Source: Mobilicoccus pelagius NBRC 104925 (GTDB lineage: Bacteria; Actinomycetota; Actinomycetes; Actinomycetales; Dermatophilaceae). Taken from it: DNA of 41,740 nucleotides. This document shows positions 8,523-18,106 of this stretch, piece after piece. The stretch lies in assembly GCF_000247995.1 (NCBI RefSeq), contig NZ_BAFE01000013.1, positions 1 through 41,740 of the forward strand. Reading direction: 5' to 3'. Below the pieces are notes generated by a model. That model made no database searches. It was not told the origin of the DNA and saw only the letters and a list, made by a program, of their open reading frames with translations. Numbering within the stretch: the first letter of the stretch is position 1; each line of letters begins with the position of its first letter. The translations under genes were made by a program, and so were the position numbers.

Positions 8523-9896
8523 ATGAGTCGCTCGCTCGCCCGTCTCGCCGCCCTCGCCGGCATCGGCTGCCTCGCCCTCACCGCCTGCGCACCGGGCTCG
8601 AACTCGAGCGCACCCGAGGCCGACAGCACCCCGTCGGGCGAGGTGCGCACCGACGCCGCCGCCCTCGGCGAGGTCACCCTCACCGTGTGGGACCAGGAGG
8701 TCCGGGGCGGACAGGCCGCGCAGATCACGAAGCTCAACGACGAGTTCCAGAAGAAGTACCCGAACATCACGCTCAAGCGCGTGTCACGGTCCTTCGACGA
8801 CCTCAACAAGACGGTCAAGCTCGCCCTCTCGGGCGACAACCCGCCCGACGTCTTCCAGACGAACAACGGCCGCTCCGACATGGGCACCTTCGTCAAGGGC
8901 CGCCTCATCCTTCCCCTCGACCCCTACGCGCAGGCGTACGGCTGGGACAAGCGGTACCCCCAGTCGGTGCGGCAGTATTCGAGCTACAGCCCCGACGGCA
9001 AGACGTTCGGCACGGGCACCCTGTACGGGATGCCGCAGGTCGGTGAGGTCGTCGGCGTGTACGTCAACCGTGAGCACCTGAAGGAGGCCGGGCTGTCGAC
9101 CCCGAAGACGTGGGAGGAGTTCGAGGCGAGCATGGCGACGCTGCGCAGCAAGCGCCCCAACGAGTCGCCCCTCGTCCTCGGCAACCTCGACAAGTGGCCC
9201 GCCGTCCACGTCTTCGGCCCGATCCAGGCCCAGCACGTCGCACCCGACACGGTGCAGCAGCTCGGTTTCGGGCAGCGCGGCGGCTCCTGGCAGACGTCGG
9301 AGAACACGAAGGCTGCACAGACGGTCGTGGACTGGGTCGACAAGGGCTACCTCAGCCCTAAGGCCAACGGCCTCGGCTACGACCCGGCGTGGCAGTCGTT
9401 CGCCAAGGGCTCGGGCACCTACCTCATGGCCGGCACGTGGCTCGCGCCCGACCTCGCCAAGACGACGAAGGACGACGTGACGTTCATCCTGCCGCCGCCG
9501 CCGTCGTCGGCCGGGGGCAAGGTCGTGTCCACCGGTGGCACGGGCATCCCGTGGGCGATCTCCGCGAAGAGCAAGAACCCCGACGCCGCGGCCGCCTACA
9601 TCGACTTCATCACGAATTCGGCGGCGATGAAGACCCTCGCCGAGACGGGCAACCTGCCCGTCGTCGAGACGGCCGCGCAGAAGGCACCCGATGCGCTCAC
9701 CCAGGACGTCTTCACCGCTTTCGGGTCGATCGTCGACCAGAACGGCCTCGTGCCGTACCTCGACTACGCGACCCCTACGATGGGCGACACGATCGGGGCG
9801 GCGCTCCAGGACCTCATCGCGGGCAAGAAGACGCCGGACCAGTTCCTCGAGACCCTCCAGAAGGACTACGGCACCTACTCCGAGAAGAACGGCTGA
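8523..9896 (+). CDS. Sugar ABC transporter substrate-binding lipoprotein
   Basis: This is the extracellular sugar-capturing lipoprotein of a carbohydrate ABC importer (CUT1-type binding protein). The 457-aa precursor has an N-terminal signal and a lipobox L-T-A-C, with Cys22 as the predicted lipidated residue, followed by a Ser-rich linker. The binding domain begins VTLTVWDQEVRGGQAAQITKLND and contains NPPDVFQTNNGRSDMGTFV and AGTWLAPDLAK, all usual for solute-binding protein family 1. The Shine-Dalgarno AGGAG lies 5 nt before the ATG. Its stop overlaps the next ATG (TGATG), so it starts an operon with two permeases and a PIG-L enzyme. The ligand cannot be read from sequence; the neighbours suggest an oligosaccharide. 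Confidence 0.92.
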   Translation: MSRSLARLAALAGIGCLALTACAPGSNSSAPEADSTPSGEVRTDAAALGEVTLTVWDQEVRGGQAAQITKLNDEFQKKYPNITLKRVSRSFDDLNKTVKLALSGDNPPDVFQTNNGRSDMGTFVKGRLILPLDPYAQAYGWDKRYPQSVRQYSSYSPDGKTFGTGTLYGMPQVGEVVGVYVNREHLKEAGLSTPKTWEEFEASMATLRSKRPNESPLVLGNLDKWPAVHVFGPIQAQHVAPDTVQQLGFGQRGGSWQTSENTKAAQTVVDWVDKGYLSPKANGLGYDPAWQSFAKGSGTYLMAGTWLAPDLAKTTKDDVTFILPPPPSSAGGKVVSTGGTGIPWAISAKSKNPDAAAAYIDFITNSAAMKTLAETGNLPVVETAAQKAPDALTQDVFTAFGSIVDQNGLVPYLDYATPTMGDTIGAALQDLIAGKKTPDQFLETLQKDYGTYSEKNG

Positions 9897-10897
9897 TGCC
9901 TGCGAGCACACCTGCGGGAGGCGCCGACCGGCCTGTCACGTCCGGCGCCTCGTCCGCCCGGTCGTCCGTTGCCACGTCCTCCGGGGCGTCACGCTCGTCG
10001 GTCGGGCGGGCGCCGGGGCGCACGAACGGGCGGCCCCGGGGGCGGCGACGGTCCGGTCCCCCGGGCGAGCCGCGAGCGGTGGGGTGGCTCTACGTCCTGC
10101 CTGCCCTGCTCGTCTACGCGGCGTTCCTCCTCGTGCCGCTCGGCCGTGCCGTCCAGATCTCCCTCTACGACTGGGACGGCCTCACCCTCGGCACGTGGGT
10201 CGGCCTGGAGAACTACGCCGACGTCCTCGCCGACGCGGAGCTGCGCGGCGCGTTCGGGCACGCCCTCGTCCTCATGCTGTTCTTCGCGGTGATCCCCGTC
10301 GTCGTCGGGCTCGGCCTCGCCTCGATCCTCAACCGGGCCAAGGTCGCCGGTCTCGGGTTCTTCCGCACGGTGATCTTCCTGCCCCAGGTCGTCGCGATGG
10401 TCGTCATCGCCGTCGCGTGGCGGCGCATCTACGACCCGGCGAACGGACTCCCGCCGCTGCGGGGGTGGCTCGGCGACTACGGTCTCGCGCTCCCCGCCAT
10501 CGGCATCATCGGCACGTGGTTCGAGATCGGTCTCGTCACCGTCCTCCTCCTCGCGGGCATGGGCCGCATCCCCGGTGAGCTGTACGAGGCGGCGCGCCTC
10601 GACGGGGCCGGCCCGATCCGCGAGTTCTTCGCCGTCACGCTGCCCTCCGTGCGGGGCGAGATCGCCGTCGCGCTCACGCTCACGGTCATCGCCGCCCTCA
10701 AGACGTTCGACCTCATCTACATGACGACCCAGGGCGGCCCGGGAACGACGACCCTCGTCCCCTCCTACGCCGTCTACGACCGGGCCTTCCAGACGGGCCA
10801 GGTCGGGTCGGCCGCGGCGATCGGTGTGACGTTGACGGCGCTCATCTTCGTCATCACGTTCGTCGTCAACCAGATCGGCGACCGGGAGACCACATGA
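9896..10897 (+). CDS. Sugar ABC transporter permease (MalF/UgpA type)
   Basis: This 333-aa inner-membrane permease is the first of a CUT1 pair. The N-terminal 60 residues are a Ser/Arg/Gly/Pro-rich cytosolic tail. Membrane helices then start at WLYVLPALLVYAAFLLVPL (about residues 63-82), followed by PLGRAVQISLYDWDGLTLG, and further helices to the C-terminus. The EAA loop that contacts the ATPase is ELYEAARLDGAGPIREFF around residue 230, with the usual AAxxDGA core. The ATG at 9896 shares one base with the upstream stop codon, so translation is coupled to the binding protein, and the 3' end overlaps the next permease by 4 nt. Confidence 0.92.
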   Translation: MPASTPAGGADRPVTSGASSARSSVATSSGASRSSVGRAPGRTNGRPRGRRRSGPPGEPRAVGWLYVLPALLVYAAFLLVPLGRAVQISLYDWDGLTLGTWVGLENYADVLADAELRGAFGHALVLMLFFAVIPVVVGLGLASILNRAKVAGLGFFRTVIFLPQVVAMVVIAVAWRRIYDPANGLPPLRGWLGDYGLALPAIGIIGTWFEIGLVTVLLLAGMGRIPGELYEAARLDGAGPIREFFAVTLPSVRGEIAVALTLTVIAALKTFDLIYMTTQGGPGTTTLVPSYAVYDRAFQTGQVGSAAAIGVTLTALIFVITFVVNQIGDRETT

Positions 10898-11715
10898 AGA
10901 TCTCACCGGCCGAGAAGGCCGCCAACTACGTCGTCCTCATCGCGTTCGCGATCTTCGCGCTCTACCCGATCGCCTCGATCGTCGTCGCCGCCCTCGGCGC
11001 GCCCGACACGGGCGAGCAGACGGCGAGCATCCTCGGGATGCACCCGGGCAACTTCTCCGAGGCGTGGCGCATCGGCCACTTCGGCACGTACCTGCGCACG
11101 AGCCTCGTCGTGTCGGTGTCCGTCGTCGTCGTGAGCGTCGTCCTCTCCCTCATGGCGGGGTACGCGCTCGGTTCGCTGCGGTTCCGGGGCGCCGGTGTCG
11201 TGCTCTACCTCTTCCTCCTCGGCATGATGATGCCGAACGAGGTCGTCGTCGTGCCGCTCTACTTCGACCTGCGCGAGCTCCACCTCACCGACACGTTGTG
11301 GGCGGTCGTGCTCCCCCAGATCGCCCAGTCCGTCGCGTTCGGCACGTACTGGATGCGGACGTACTTCCGCACCTCGAGCCGGTCGATCGTCGAGGCGGCC
11401 CGCCTCGACGGGGCGGGGCATTGGCGCACGCTGTGGCTCATCCTCGTGCCGCTCGCCCGCCCGGCGATCGTCACCCTCACCGTGCTCACGTTCATGTGGA
11501 CGTGGAACGAGTTCCTCATCCCCCTCGTCATGGTCACGGCCGAGGGCCTGCGCACCGCTCCCCTCGGGCTCGCGTTCTTCCAGGGGCAGTACACGCAGGG
11601 CTTCACCCTTCTCGCGGCCGGCGCCTGCATCGTCGCCACGCCGGTCGTCCTCCTCTACGTCTTCCTCCAACGTCACTTCATCGCCGGCATGCTCGAGGGC
11701 GCCGTGCGGGAGTGA
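10894..11715 (+). CDS. Carbohydrate ABC transporter permease (MalG/UgpE type)
   Basis: This 273-aa membrane protein is the second CUT1 permease, with six predicted helices. It begins MKISPAEKAANYVVLIAFAIFALYPI and contains the family stretch MMPNEVVVVPLYFDL near residue 112. The EAA loop SIVEAARLDGAGHWRTLWLILVP lies near residues 165-187. The ATGA overlap with the upstream permease gives translational coupling. No ATP-binding subunit is encoded nearby. In many actinobacteria CUT1 systems share one ATPase (MsiK) encoded elsewhere, which is the likely arrangement here (inference). Confidence 0.92.
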   Translation: MKISPAEKAANYVVLIAFAIFALYPIASIVVAALGAPDTGEQTASILGMHPGNFSEAWRIGHFGTYLRTSLVVSVSVVVVSVVLSLMAGYALGSLRFRGAGVVLYLFLLGMMMPNEVVVVPLYFDLRELHLTDTLWAVVLPQIAQSVAFGTYWMRTYFRTSSRSIVEAARLDGAGHWRTLWLILVPLARPAIVTLTVLTFMWTWNEFLIPLVMVTAEGLRTAPLGLAFFQGQYTQGFTLLAAGACIVATPVVLLYVFLQRHFIAGMLEGAVRE

Positions 11716-11742
11716 TCCCCCCTCCCCTCAGGAAGGTTCGTC

Positions 11743-14559
11743 ATGCAACGACGCACGACACTGTTCCGTTCGACCACCGTGCTCGGCGCCGTCGCGGCGC
11801 TCGGCCTCGCCCCCGCGTTCGTCGGCCCGGCCGCCGCCGCGTCCTCGACCCGGAGCACCGCCGCGCTCGCCGCGTCGGCGCCCGCGTCGGCACCCGTCGC
11901 CACTCACCAGGGGCGGCGGGGCACCCCGCCCGACGCGACGACGTCCGCCGGGCGTCCGGTCGACCTCGGCGCGCTCTACATCGGCGCCCACCCCGACGAC
12001 GAGGCGTGGACGCTCTCGACGATCGGGCAGTGGGGGCAGAAGCACGGGCTCCGCACGGGCGTCGTCACGGTCACCCGCGGCGAGGGCGGCGGCAACGCCG
12101 TCGGCCCGGAGGAGGGCCCGGCCCTCGGTCTCCTGCGCGAGAAGGAGGAGCGGGCCGCCGTGGGCCCGGCGGGCATCCGCAACGTCTACAACCTCGACGA
12201 GGTCGACTTCTACTACACCGTCTCCGAGCCGCTCACCCGCGAGGTGTGGGGGCACGAGGACACCCTCGCGCGGGTCGTCCGGGTCATCCGGCAGACCCGC
12301 CCCGAGGTCCTCCTCACGATGAACCCGGCCCCGTCCCCGGGCAACCACGGCAACCACCAGGAGGCCGCACGTCTCGCGGCGGAGGCGTACGTCGCCGCCG
12401 GGGACCCCACGCGGTTCCCCGAGCAGCTGCGCGAGGGTCTGCGGCCGTGGACCCCGCTCAAGCTCTACCGCAGCGGGTTCGACGGCAAGGCGGGCACGGG
12501 CCCCGACTGCGCCTCGGCGTTCACGCCCAAGGACCCGGCGAGCACCGTGTACGGCGTGTGGTCCGGAGCGCCCGCCCCGGGCGGGAGGACGTGGGCCCAG
12601 GTCGAGCGCGAGGGGCAGCGCCGCTACGCCTCGCAGGGCTGGGCGGGGTTCCCCGATGTCCCCACCGACGGTGCGGGCCTCGGTTGCGACTACTTCACCC
12701 AGGTCGCCTCGCGGGTTCCGTTCGCCGCGATGGGCACCCGTGAGGCCGCCGACCCCTCGGCCGTCCTCCAGGGCGCGACGGTGCAGGCCCCCGGCGGCCT
12801 GCCCCTCGGCACCCGACTGTCCGCCGACACGCGCTCGGTCGACGTCGTCCCCGGCCGGCCGTTCACCGTGCAGGTGAGCCTCACCGCTCCGCCGCGCACC
12901 GCGCTGCGCGGGGTCCGCGCCACGGTGAGCGTCCCGAAGGGATGGCAGGCGTCCTCGATCCGGCTCGGCGACGTGCGGCCGGGCCGCACCGTCACCCGCG
13001 ACGTCACCGTGACGCCGCCCGCCTCCGCCGTGCCGGGGACGCGCACGAAGATCGGTGTCGACGTCACCACACGGCAGGGGCGCGGGCACACCGAGGCCGT
13101 CGTCGCCGTCACCGCACCGGTCACGGCCCATCAGCAGTACCTCCCCCAGGTCGGCCAGTTCGAGTCGTGGGTGCGCGAGGTCGGGCTCACGCAGCTCTCC
13201 GGCATCGTCACGCCGGTGACGACGGTCCCCTCCGGTGGCAGCCGGAGCGTCCCCGTCGTCCTCACCAACCACTCCGCGAGCGCCCAGTCCGGCACGGTGA
13301 CGCCGAAGGTGCCCGCGGGGTTCGCCGTCGCCCCGGCCTCCCGCAGTTATCGCCTCGCCCCCGGCGCGTCGACGACCGTCGAGTTCACGGTGCGCAACAC
13401 GGACACCTCGATGCCGACGTCGAACGCGGGCGGCACCCCGGGTGGCGCCCCCGGCGACCACGCGTGGACGTTCACGACGACGTCGGGCGGTGCGACGAGC
13501 ACCGACACCGGCGCCCTCGAGCTCGTCCCGTCGACGACGATCGCGAAGGCCGCGAACGCCCCGGTGGTCGACGGGACGGTCGGCGCCGACGAGTACCCCG
13601 GCGCCCCGCTCGACCTCTCCCGCGTGTGGGAGGGCGAGCCCTGCACCTCGACCGCGGACTGCGCCGCGAACGCCCGCGTCGCGTGGCGTGACGACACCCT
13701 GTTCGTCGCGGTCGCCGTCAAGGACGACGTGCTCGGCACCAAGCTCGCCTCGAACGACTGCAAGCGGCACTGGCGCACCGACGCCGTCGAGATCGCCCTC
13801 GACCCGCGGGGCACCTCGGAGAACACGTCGACGACGTTCAAGGCGTTCGTGCTCCCCGCCACCGCGGAGGGGCCGGCGTGCTTCGGCCGCGACGCCGACA
13901 ACCACCAGGGTGGCCCCGAGACGGCACCCGGCATGAGGGTCGCGTCGACGGCCACGAAGGACGGGTACGTCGTCGAGGCGGCGATCCCGATGGCCCTGCT
14001 GCCGGGCGCGGTCGACCCGGAGCACCTCGGGATGAACCTCTTCGTCTACGACTCCGACACCCAGGACAAGACGGGTCAGACCCGCATCGGCTGGTCGACG
14101 TGGGGTGGCGTGCAGGGCGACCCGTACCGGTGGGGCGTGGCGACGCTGCCCGGGTACACCCCGCCCGCGGGTCGCGCGACGACGCCTCCGGCGCCGGTCA
14201 TGCCGGTCACGGCCCTGCGGTCGGTCGACTCCCCGCCGAGCCTCGAACAGTCCGTCGCCGACGACGTGCCGCTCGCGGGCGGCCCGGCGGCCTCCCCGCG
14301 CACGGCGGCGTGGCTCACCTCGGCGCGGGCGACGGGCCGTGTCGTCCAGGTCACCGGCACCGTGCGGGGCCGTGGCACCGCCCACGTGTTCGTCGTCGAC
14401 GACGAGGGCACGGCGGGGGCGATCACCGTCCCGGCCGCCCGGATGCGGGGACGTCTCGCGGTCCCGCTCACCCGCGCCCTCGGTGCGAACGCCCGCGTCG
14501 TCGCGGCGTGGGACGACGGTCACGGCACGCTCTCCTCGCGGGTGCCCGTCCGCCGCTGA
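11743..14559 (+). CDS. Secreted PIG-L family deacetylase with NEW3-like and CBM9-like domains
   Basis: A 938-aa multidomain protein with a signal peptide (RR near the start, hydrophobic to about residue 33, AAA region). The PIG-L/LmbE deacetylase domain covers about residues 72-330. Its metal and catalytic motif is AHPDDEAW at 82-89, with the downstream histidine motif GNHGNHQEA near 200-208. This zinc hydrolase family removes acetyl groups from N-acetylglucosaminyl substrates. Two beta-sandwich NEW3-like modules follow (about 365-450 and 480-570). A CBM9-like carbohydrate-binding module then covers about 600-810 ([27 protein letters not shown]). The Shine-Dalgarno AGGAAGG precedes the ATG, and it sits 28 nt after the permease, in the same operon. 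An extracellular deacetylase feeding the importer is the simplest reading; the substrate is unknown. Confidence 0.85.
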   Translation: MQRRTTLFRSTTVLGAVAALGLAPAFVGPAAAASSTRSTAALAASAPASAPVATHQGRRGTPPDATTSAGRPVDLGALYIGAHPDDEAWTLSTIGQWGQKHGLRTGVVTVTRGEGGGNAVGPEEGPALGLLREKEERAAVGPAGIRNVYNLDEVDFYYTVSEPLTREVWGHEDTLARVVRVIRQTRPEVLLTMNPAPSPGNHGNHQEAARLAAEAYVAAGDPTRFPEQLREGLRPWTPLKLYRSGFDGKAGTGPDCASAFTPKDPASTVYGVWSGAPAPGGRTWAQVEREGQRRYASQGWAGFPDVPTDGAGLGCDYFTQVASRVPFAAMGTREAADPSAVLQGATVQAPGGLPLGTRLSADTRSVDVVPGRPFTVQVSLTAPPRTALRGVRATVSVPKGWQASSIRLGDVRPGRTVTRDVTVTPPASAVPGTRTKIGVDVTTRQGRGHTEAVVAVTAPVTAHQQYLPQVGQFESWVREVGLTQLSGIVTPVTTVPSGGSRSVPVVLTNHSASAQSGTVTPKVPAGFAVAPASRSYRLAPGASTTVEFTVRNTDTSMPTSNAGGTPGGAPGDHAWTFTTTSGGATSTDTGALELVPSTTIAKAANAPVVDGTVGADEYPGAPLDLSRVWEGEPCTSTADCAANARVAWRDDTLFVAVAVKDDVLGTKLASNDCKRHWRTDAVEIALDPRGTSENTSTTFKAFVLPATAEGPACFGRDADNHQGGPETAPGMRVASTATKDGYVVEAAIPMALLPGAVDPEHLGMNLFVYDSDTQDKTGQTRIGWSTWGGVQGDPYRWGVATLPGYTPPAGRATTPPAPVMPVTALRSVDSPPSLEQSVADDVPLAGGPAASPRTAAWLTSARATGRVVQVTGTVRGRGTAHVFVVDDEGTAGAITVPAARMRGRLAVPLTRALGANARVVAAWDDGHGTLSSRVPVRR

Positions 14560-14577
14560 TCCTTCGGGCCCACGACC

Positions 14578-14617
14578 GGCCCCCTCGCCGCCGTCCGGGA
14601 CGAGCGGCGAGGGGGCC
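14578..14617 (+). terminator. Terminator after the PIG-L gene
   Basis: A perfect 14-bp stem (14578-14591 with 14604-14617) with a 12-nt loop lies 19 nt after the PIG-L stop. It separates the ABC/PIG-L operon from the amylosucrase gene. Confidence 0.7.
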
Positions 14618-14710
14618 CGTCGCGTGGAGGGGGCGGACGACGTCGTCCTTGCGCACGCACCTGCCCGCCTCGGTGTCCGGGATCGGTGGCGGCGGTGCCA
14701 CGATGTGCGC

Positions 14711-16732
14711 ATGCGTGACCTGTCCGAGTCCCCTCGCCCCTCCGTCGATCTCGCCGCGATCCTGTCCGGCCCGCTCGCCGGGGAGAGCCCCGAGAGCAGG
14801 CAGATGTTCGAGGTGCGCCTCGACCGGTGGCTGCCGGATCTGCGGGAGGGCCTCGAACTCGTCCTCGGCGACCGTGCGGACGTCGACGTCGATGCGCTCA
14901 CGGCGCGGCTCGTGCGCGCGGCCGCCCGCGCCTACGCCGATCGCGACCCGGAGCTGCGACGGCTCGATCTCGAGCGTCTTGTGCAGCCGGACCACCTGCA
15001 GCGCCCGGACATGGTCGGGTACGCCGCCTACACCGAGCGGTTCGGCGGCACCCTCCGTGGCGTGCAGGATCGGCTCGACCACCTCGAGGAGCTCGGGGTC
15101 ACCTACCTCCACCTCATGCCGCTGCTCCTCCCCCGCCGCGGCGACAGCGACGGCGGGTACGCCGTGGCCGACTACCGCACGGTGCGACCCGACCTCGGCA
15201 CGATGGAGGACCTCCGCCGACTCACCGCGGCGATGCGCGGCCGAGGCATGAGCCTCGTGCTCGACCTCGTGCTCAACCATGTCGCCCGCGAGCACCCGTG
15301 GGCGGAGGCCGCCCGCCGCGGCGACGCGCGTCACCGCGCCTACTTCCACGTGTTCGAGGACCGCACCCTCCCCGACGCGTACGAGCGCACCCTCCCGGAG
15401 GTCTTCCCCGACTTCGCGCCCGGCAACTTCACGTGGGACGACGACCTCGACGCGTGGGTGTGGACGACGTTCAACGCCTTCCAGTGGGATCTGAACTGGA
15501 GCAACCCCGACGTCCTCGCCGAGTTCGTCGACATCGTGCTCCTCCTCGCGAACGCCGGGGTCGAGGTGCTGCGGCTCGACGCGATCGCGTTCCTGTGGAA
15601 GCGGATGGGCACGATGTGCCAGGGCGAGCCCGAGGTCCACGCGATCACCCAGGTGCTGCGGACGGTGGCGCGCATCGCGTGCCCGGCGCTCGCGTTCAAG
15701 GCGGAGGCGATCGTCGCGCCGCACGACCTCGTGCCCTACCTCGGCACCGGCCGGTTCACGGGCAAGGTCAGCGACCTCGCCTACCACAACACGCTCATGG
15801 TGCAGATCTGGTCGATGCTCGCGACGGGTGACACCCGCCTCACCCGCGAGGCGTTGTCGCAGCTGCCCCCGGCGCCGACGACGTCGACGTGGATCACGTA
15901 CGTCCGCTGCCACGATGACATCGGGTGGGCGATCTCGGATGCGGACGCCGCCGCCGTGGGCCTGTCGGGGTTCGGGCACCGGAGTTTCCTCGCCGACTGG
16001 TTCACCGGCGACTTCCCCGGCTCGACCGCACGTGGGCTCACGTTCCAGTACAACCCCGCGACGGGCGATCGCCGGACGAGCGGGACGGCCGCGAGCCTCC
16101 TCGGCATCCCGCAGGACGACGTCGTCGGCTCCGAGGCGGCGCCGCACACGGCCGACGCGGCGTCCACGCCCGGCGAGGGTGGTGGTCTCACGGCGGAGCA
16201 GCGGACGGGGCTCGCGAAGCTGCGTCTCGCACACGCCGTGATCGCGAGTTTCGGTGGTGTCCCGGTGATCTGGAGCGGGGACGAGGTCGCCACCCCGAAC
16301 GATCCGCACTGGGCGGACGACCCGGCACACGCGGCGGACAACCGGTGGGCACACCGGCCTCGGCTTGAGGAGGCGCGGGTCGCCCGACGGCACGATCCCG
16401 AGACGGTCGCGGGACGCGCGTTCACGGATCTCGCGACGCTCATGCGGGTGCGTGCGCAGGTGCCGCACCTCCACGCGTCGGTGCCGAGCGAGGTCGGCCC
16501 GGCGGAGGATCCGGGCGTGCTCGCGATCGTCCGTCGGCACCCGCTCGGCACGTTCGTCGCGGTGTTCAACGTGACGGGCGAGTCCCGGTCGTGGCCGTGG
16601 TGGCACCTCGACGGGTTCGGTCTGCGGGACGCGACCGACGCCCTCACGGGACGCCCCGTCGAGACCGGCGCCGAAGGTCACCTCTGGCTCCCGCCCTACG
16701 GCGTCGCCTGGCTCGTCCCGCCCACGCCCTGA
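14711..16732 (+). CDS. Amylosucrase (GH13 alpha-glucosyltransferase)
   Basis: Amylosucrase uses sucrose to extend alpha-1,4-glucans and releases fructose. At 673 aa the protein matches the usual size of about 640 plus a short tail. It has the amylosucrase-specific helical N-terminal domain (to about residue 95), then the GH13 barrel starting [14 protein letters not shown]. Conserved regions are [11 protein letters not shown], the nucleophile Asp290 in [11 protein letters not shown], the acid/base Glu332 in [10 protein letters not shown], and the stabilising pair HDD 401-403 in VRCHDDIGW. The DxNWSNP segment and the FTGDFPGS loop are typical of amylosucrase and not of trehalose synthase. No signal peptide is seen, so it is cytosolic. 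CACGAT ends 6 nt before the ATG and there is no Shine-Dalgarno sequence. Confidence 0.88.
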   Translation: MRDLSESPRPSVDLAAILSGPLAGESPESRQMFEVRLDRWLPDLREGLELVLGDRADVDVDALTARLVRAAARAYADRDPELRRLDLERLVQPDHLQRPDMVGYAAYTERFGGTLRGVQDRLDHLEELGVTYLHLMPLLLPRRGDSDGGYAVADYRTVRPDLGTMEDLRRLTAAMRGRGMSLVLDLVLNHVAREHPWAEAARRGDARHRAYFHVFEDRTLPDAYERTLPEVFPDFAPGNFTWDDDLDAWVWTTFNAFQWDLNWSNPDVLAEFVDIVLLLANAGVEVLRLDAIAFLWKRMGTMCQGEPEVHAITQVLRTVARIACPALAFKAEAIVAPHDLVPYLGTGRFTGKVSDLAYHNTLMVQIWSMLATGDTRLTREALSQLPPAPTTSTWITYVRCHDDIGWAISDADAAAVGLSGFGHRSFLADWFTGDFPGSTARGLTFQYNPATGDRRTSGTAASLLGIPQDDVVGSEAAPHTADAASTPGEGGGLTAEQRTGLAKLRLAHAVIASFGGVPVIWSGDEVATPNDPHWADDPAHAADNRWAHRPRLEEARVARRHDPETVAGRAFTDLATLMRVRAQVPHLHASVPSEVGPAEDPGVLAIVRRHPLGTFVAVFNVTGESRSWPWWHLDGFGLRDATDALTGRPVETGAEGHLWLPPYGVAWLVPPTP

Positions 16733-16834
16733 CGCCCCCGGGGACGACCGGCGTCCCGGCGGTGGCCCGTGTGCCTGTCGCGCCGACGAACCGAAGACGT
16801 ACAGGGCTGGCTCTGCAGGGTGCGGGAGGCGACG

Positions 16835-17422
16835 TCAGAAGTAGGGACGTTCGAGATGACGACGCTCGAGAGAGGCGCAACGCGCCCGGTACGCGAGGCG
16901 CACGACGCCGACCCACACGACCCCGACCACGATCCAGGCCGGGCGGGGAAGAAGCCCCCACGGGTCCCCCTCGAGAGCGAAGAACACCGCCACGGCGGGG
17001 ACGGTGACGCCCCACCCCACCCATTCCCGCATCTCCCACCAGGCGCGGCGGCTGCGCGTCCGTTCGCGAAGAGTCAGGAAGTAGGCGTGGCTCCCGAGGG
17101 CGATCCACACGGCACGGGCCAACTCGACGACGTGCGTGTCCTCGTCGGCATGCGTGCGGCGGACGACCGCTCGCCAGCGTTTCCACCCCGCCCCCGCCGG
17201 TGCCGTGGACAGGTCCTCCAGGCCGGCCCCGTCGTCGTATCCGGGGAGGCGCCGGATAGCGGTGACGAGGTCCGCGTGGGCGCGCGACACCTCCTCGTCC
17301 GACGCACCGTCACGTCGCTGCGCCCGCCCGAGCGCGGCCGGTCGCCCCTCGGCCAGGGCGGAGGCGACGAAGCGCGTCGCGTCCTGCGGGATCTCCCACG
17401 GCATCCGCGGATCGATGGTCAT
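16835..17422 (-). CDS. Hypothetical protein with two C-terminal membrane helices
   Basis: This 195-aa protein is not recognised. The N-terminal half is soluble and charged (ALGRAQRRDGASDEEVSRAHADL, then RRLPGYDDGAGLEDLS). Residues 135-150 (GWGVTVPAVAVFFALEG) and 158-175 (AWIVVGVVWVGVVRLAY) are likely membrane helices, with a basic C-terminal tail. Codon third positions are strongly G/C, so it is probably a real gene. TACCGT ends 6 nt before the ATG, consistent with a leaderless start. It is convergent with amylosucrase and has no functional partner nearby. Confidence 0.65.
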   Translation of the reverse strand: MTIDPRMPWEIPQDATRFVASALAEGRPAALGRAQRRDGASDEEVSRAHADLVTAIRRLPGYDDGAGLEDLSTAPAGAGWKRWRAVVRRTHADEDTHVVELARAVWIALGSHAYFLTLRERTRSRRAWWEMREWVGWGVTVPAVAVFFALEGDPWGLLPRPAWIVVGVVWVGVVRLAYRARCASLERRHLERPYF

Positions 17423-17428
17423 CCCCTC

Positions 17429-17434
17429 ACGGTA
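17429..17434 (-). promoter_or_regulatory. Candidate leaderless -10 box TACCGT
   Basis: On the minus strand TACCGT ends 6 nt before the ATG at 17422 (intervening GAGGGG). It fits TANNNT at leaderless spacing. Confidence 0.4.
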
Positions 17435-17592
17435 GGGCAGCCGCCGGAAGGATCCCCCGCACGACGGCCCGGGACGAGTCGGGTCGAGCAGGAACGGGGC
17501 ACCTCGGCGGGGACTCCGCCCGGATGGATGGGGGATCGCAGGCGAACCACGGCACCGCCGCGCACTGGCCCGACTCCCCCGCGTCGCCCCCC

Positions 17593-17598
17593 TAGGCT
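17593..17598 (+). promoter_or_regulatory. Candidate leaderless -10 box TAGGCT
   Basis: TAGGCT ends exactly 6 nt before the ATG at 17605. It matches the actinobacterial TANNNT -10 consensus, and no Shine-Dalgarno sequence is present. Confidence 0.5.
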
Positions 17599-17604
17599 GG
17601 CGGC

Positions 17605-18105
17605 ATGGCCAGGCTTCTCGTCGTCCATCACTCCCCCACGGCCTCGATGGAGGCGCTCACCGACGCCGTCCTCGCGGGTGCCGGTGACGACGCGATCGAG
17701 GGGGTCGAGGTCGTCGTCCGTCCCGCCCTGGAGGCGACCGCCGAGGACGTCCTCGCCGCCGACGGGGTCCTCCTCGGCACGCCCGCGAACTTCGGCTACA
17801 TGTCGGGGGCCCTCAAGCACTTCTTCGACACGACGTTCCTCCACGTCGGCGGCGCACTCGGCGACGACGGCACCGGATCCGACTCCCCCACCGACGCGGC
17901 CGCGCGGGAGACGATCCCGTACGGCCTCTACGTCCACGGCCGCTACGACGTCACCGGCGCGGTGCGGGCCGTGACGTCGATCGTGGGCGCGCTGCCGTGG
18001 CGGCAGGCGGCCGATGTCCTCGAATCCCTCGGCGACGTCGACGAGCACGACCGCGAGCGCGCCTACGAGCTCGGCGGCACCCTCGCCGCCCTCCTCATGG
18101 AGTGA
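17605..18105 (+). CDS. Flavodoxin-like NAD(P)H-dependent reductase
   Basis: This 166-aa protein has the flavodoxin fold of FMN-binding oxidoreductases. The first strand and phosphate loop are LLVVHHSPTASMEALTDAVLAGA. The second flavin loop is GVLLGTPANFGYMSGALKHFFDTTF (about residues 53-77), typical of NAD(P)H:flavin or quinone reductases of the WrbA-like type. It is cytosolic and about as long as single-domain flavodoxins. It stands alone and ends 1 nt before the stop of the convergent TauE gene. The electron-transfer partner is unknown. Confidence 0.82.
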   Translation: MARLLVVHHSPTASMEALTDAVLAGAGDDAIEGVEVVVRPALEATAEDVLAADGVLLGTPANFGYMSGALKHFFDTTFLHVGGALGDDGTGSDSPTDAAARETIPYGLYVHGRYDVTGAVRAVTSIVGALPWRQAADVLESLGDVDEHDRERAYELGGTLAALLME

Positions 18106-18106
18106 C

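Noticed and set aside
11728-14901. A 1057-codon frame antisense to the PIG-L gene
   Set aside because: It is an Arg/Gly-rich shadow caused by high G+C; the plus strand has clear domains, a signal peptide and a Shine-Dalgarno sequence.
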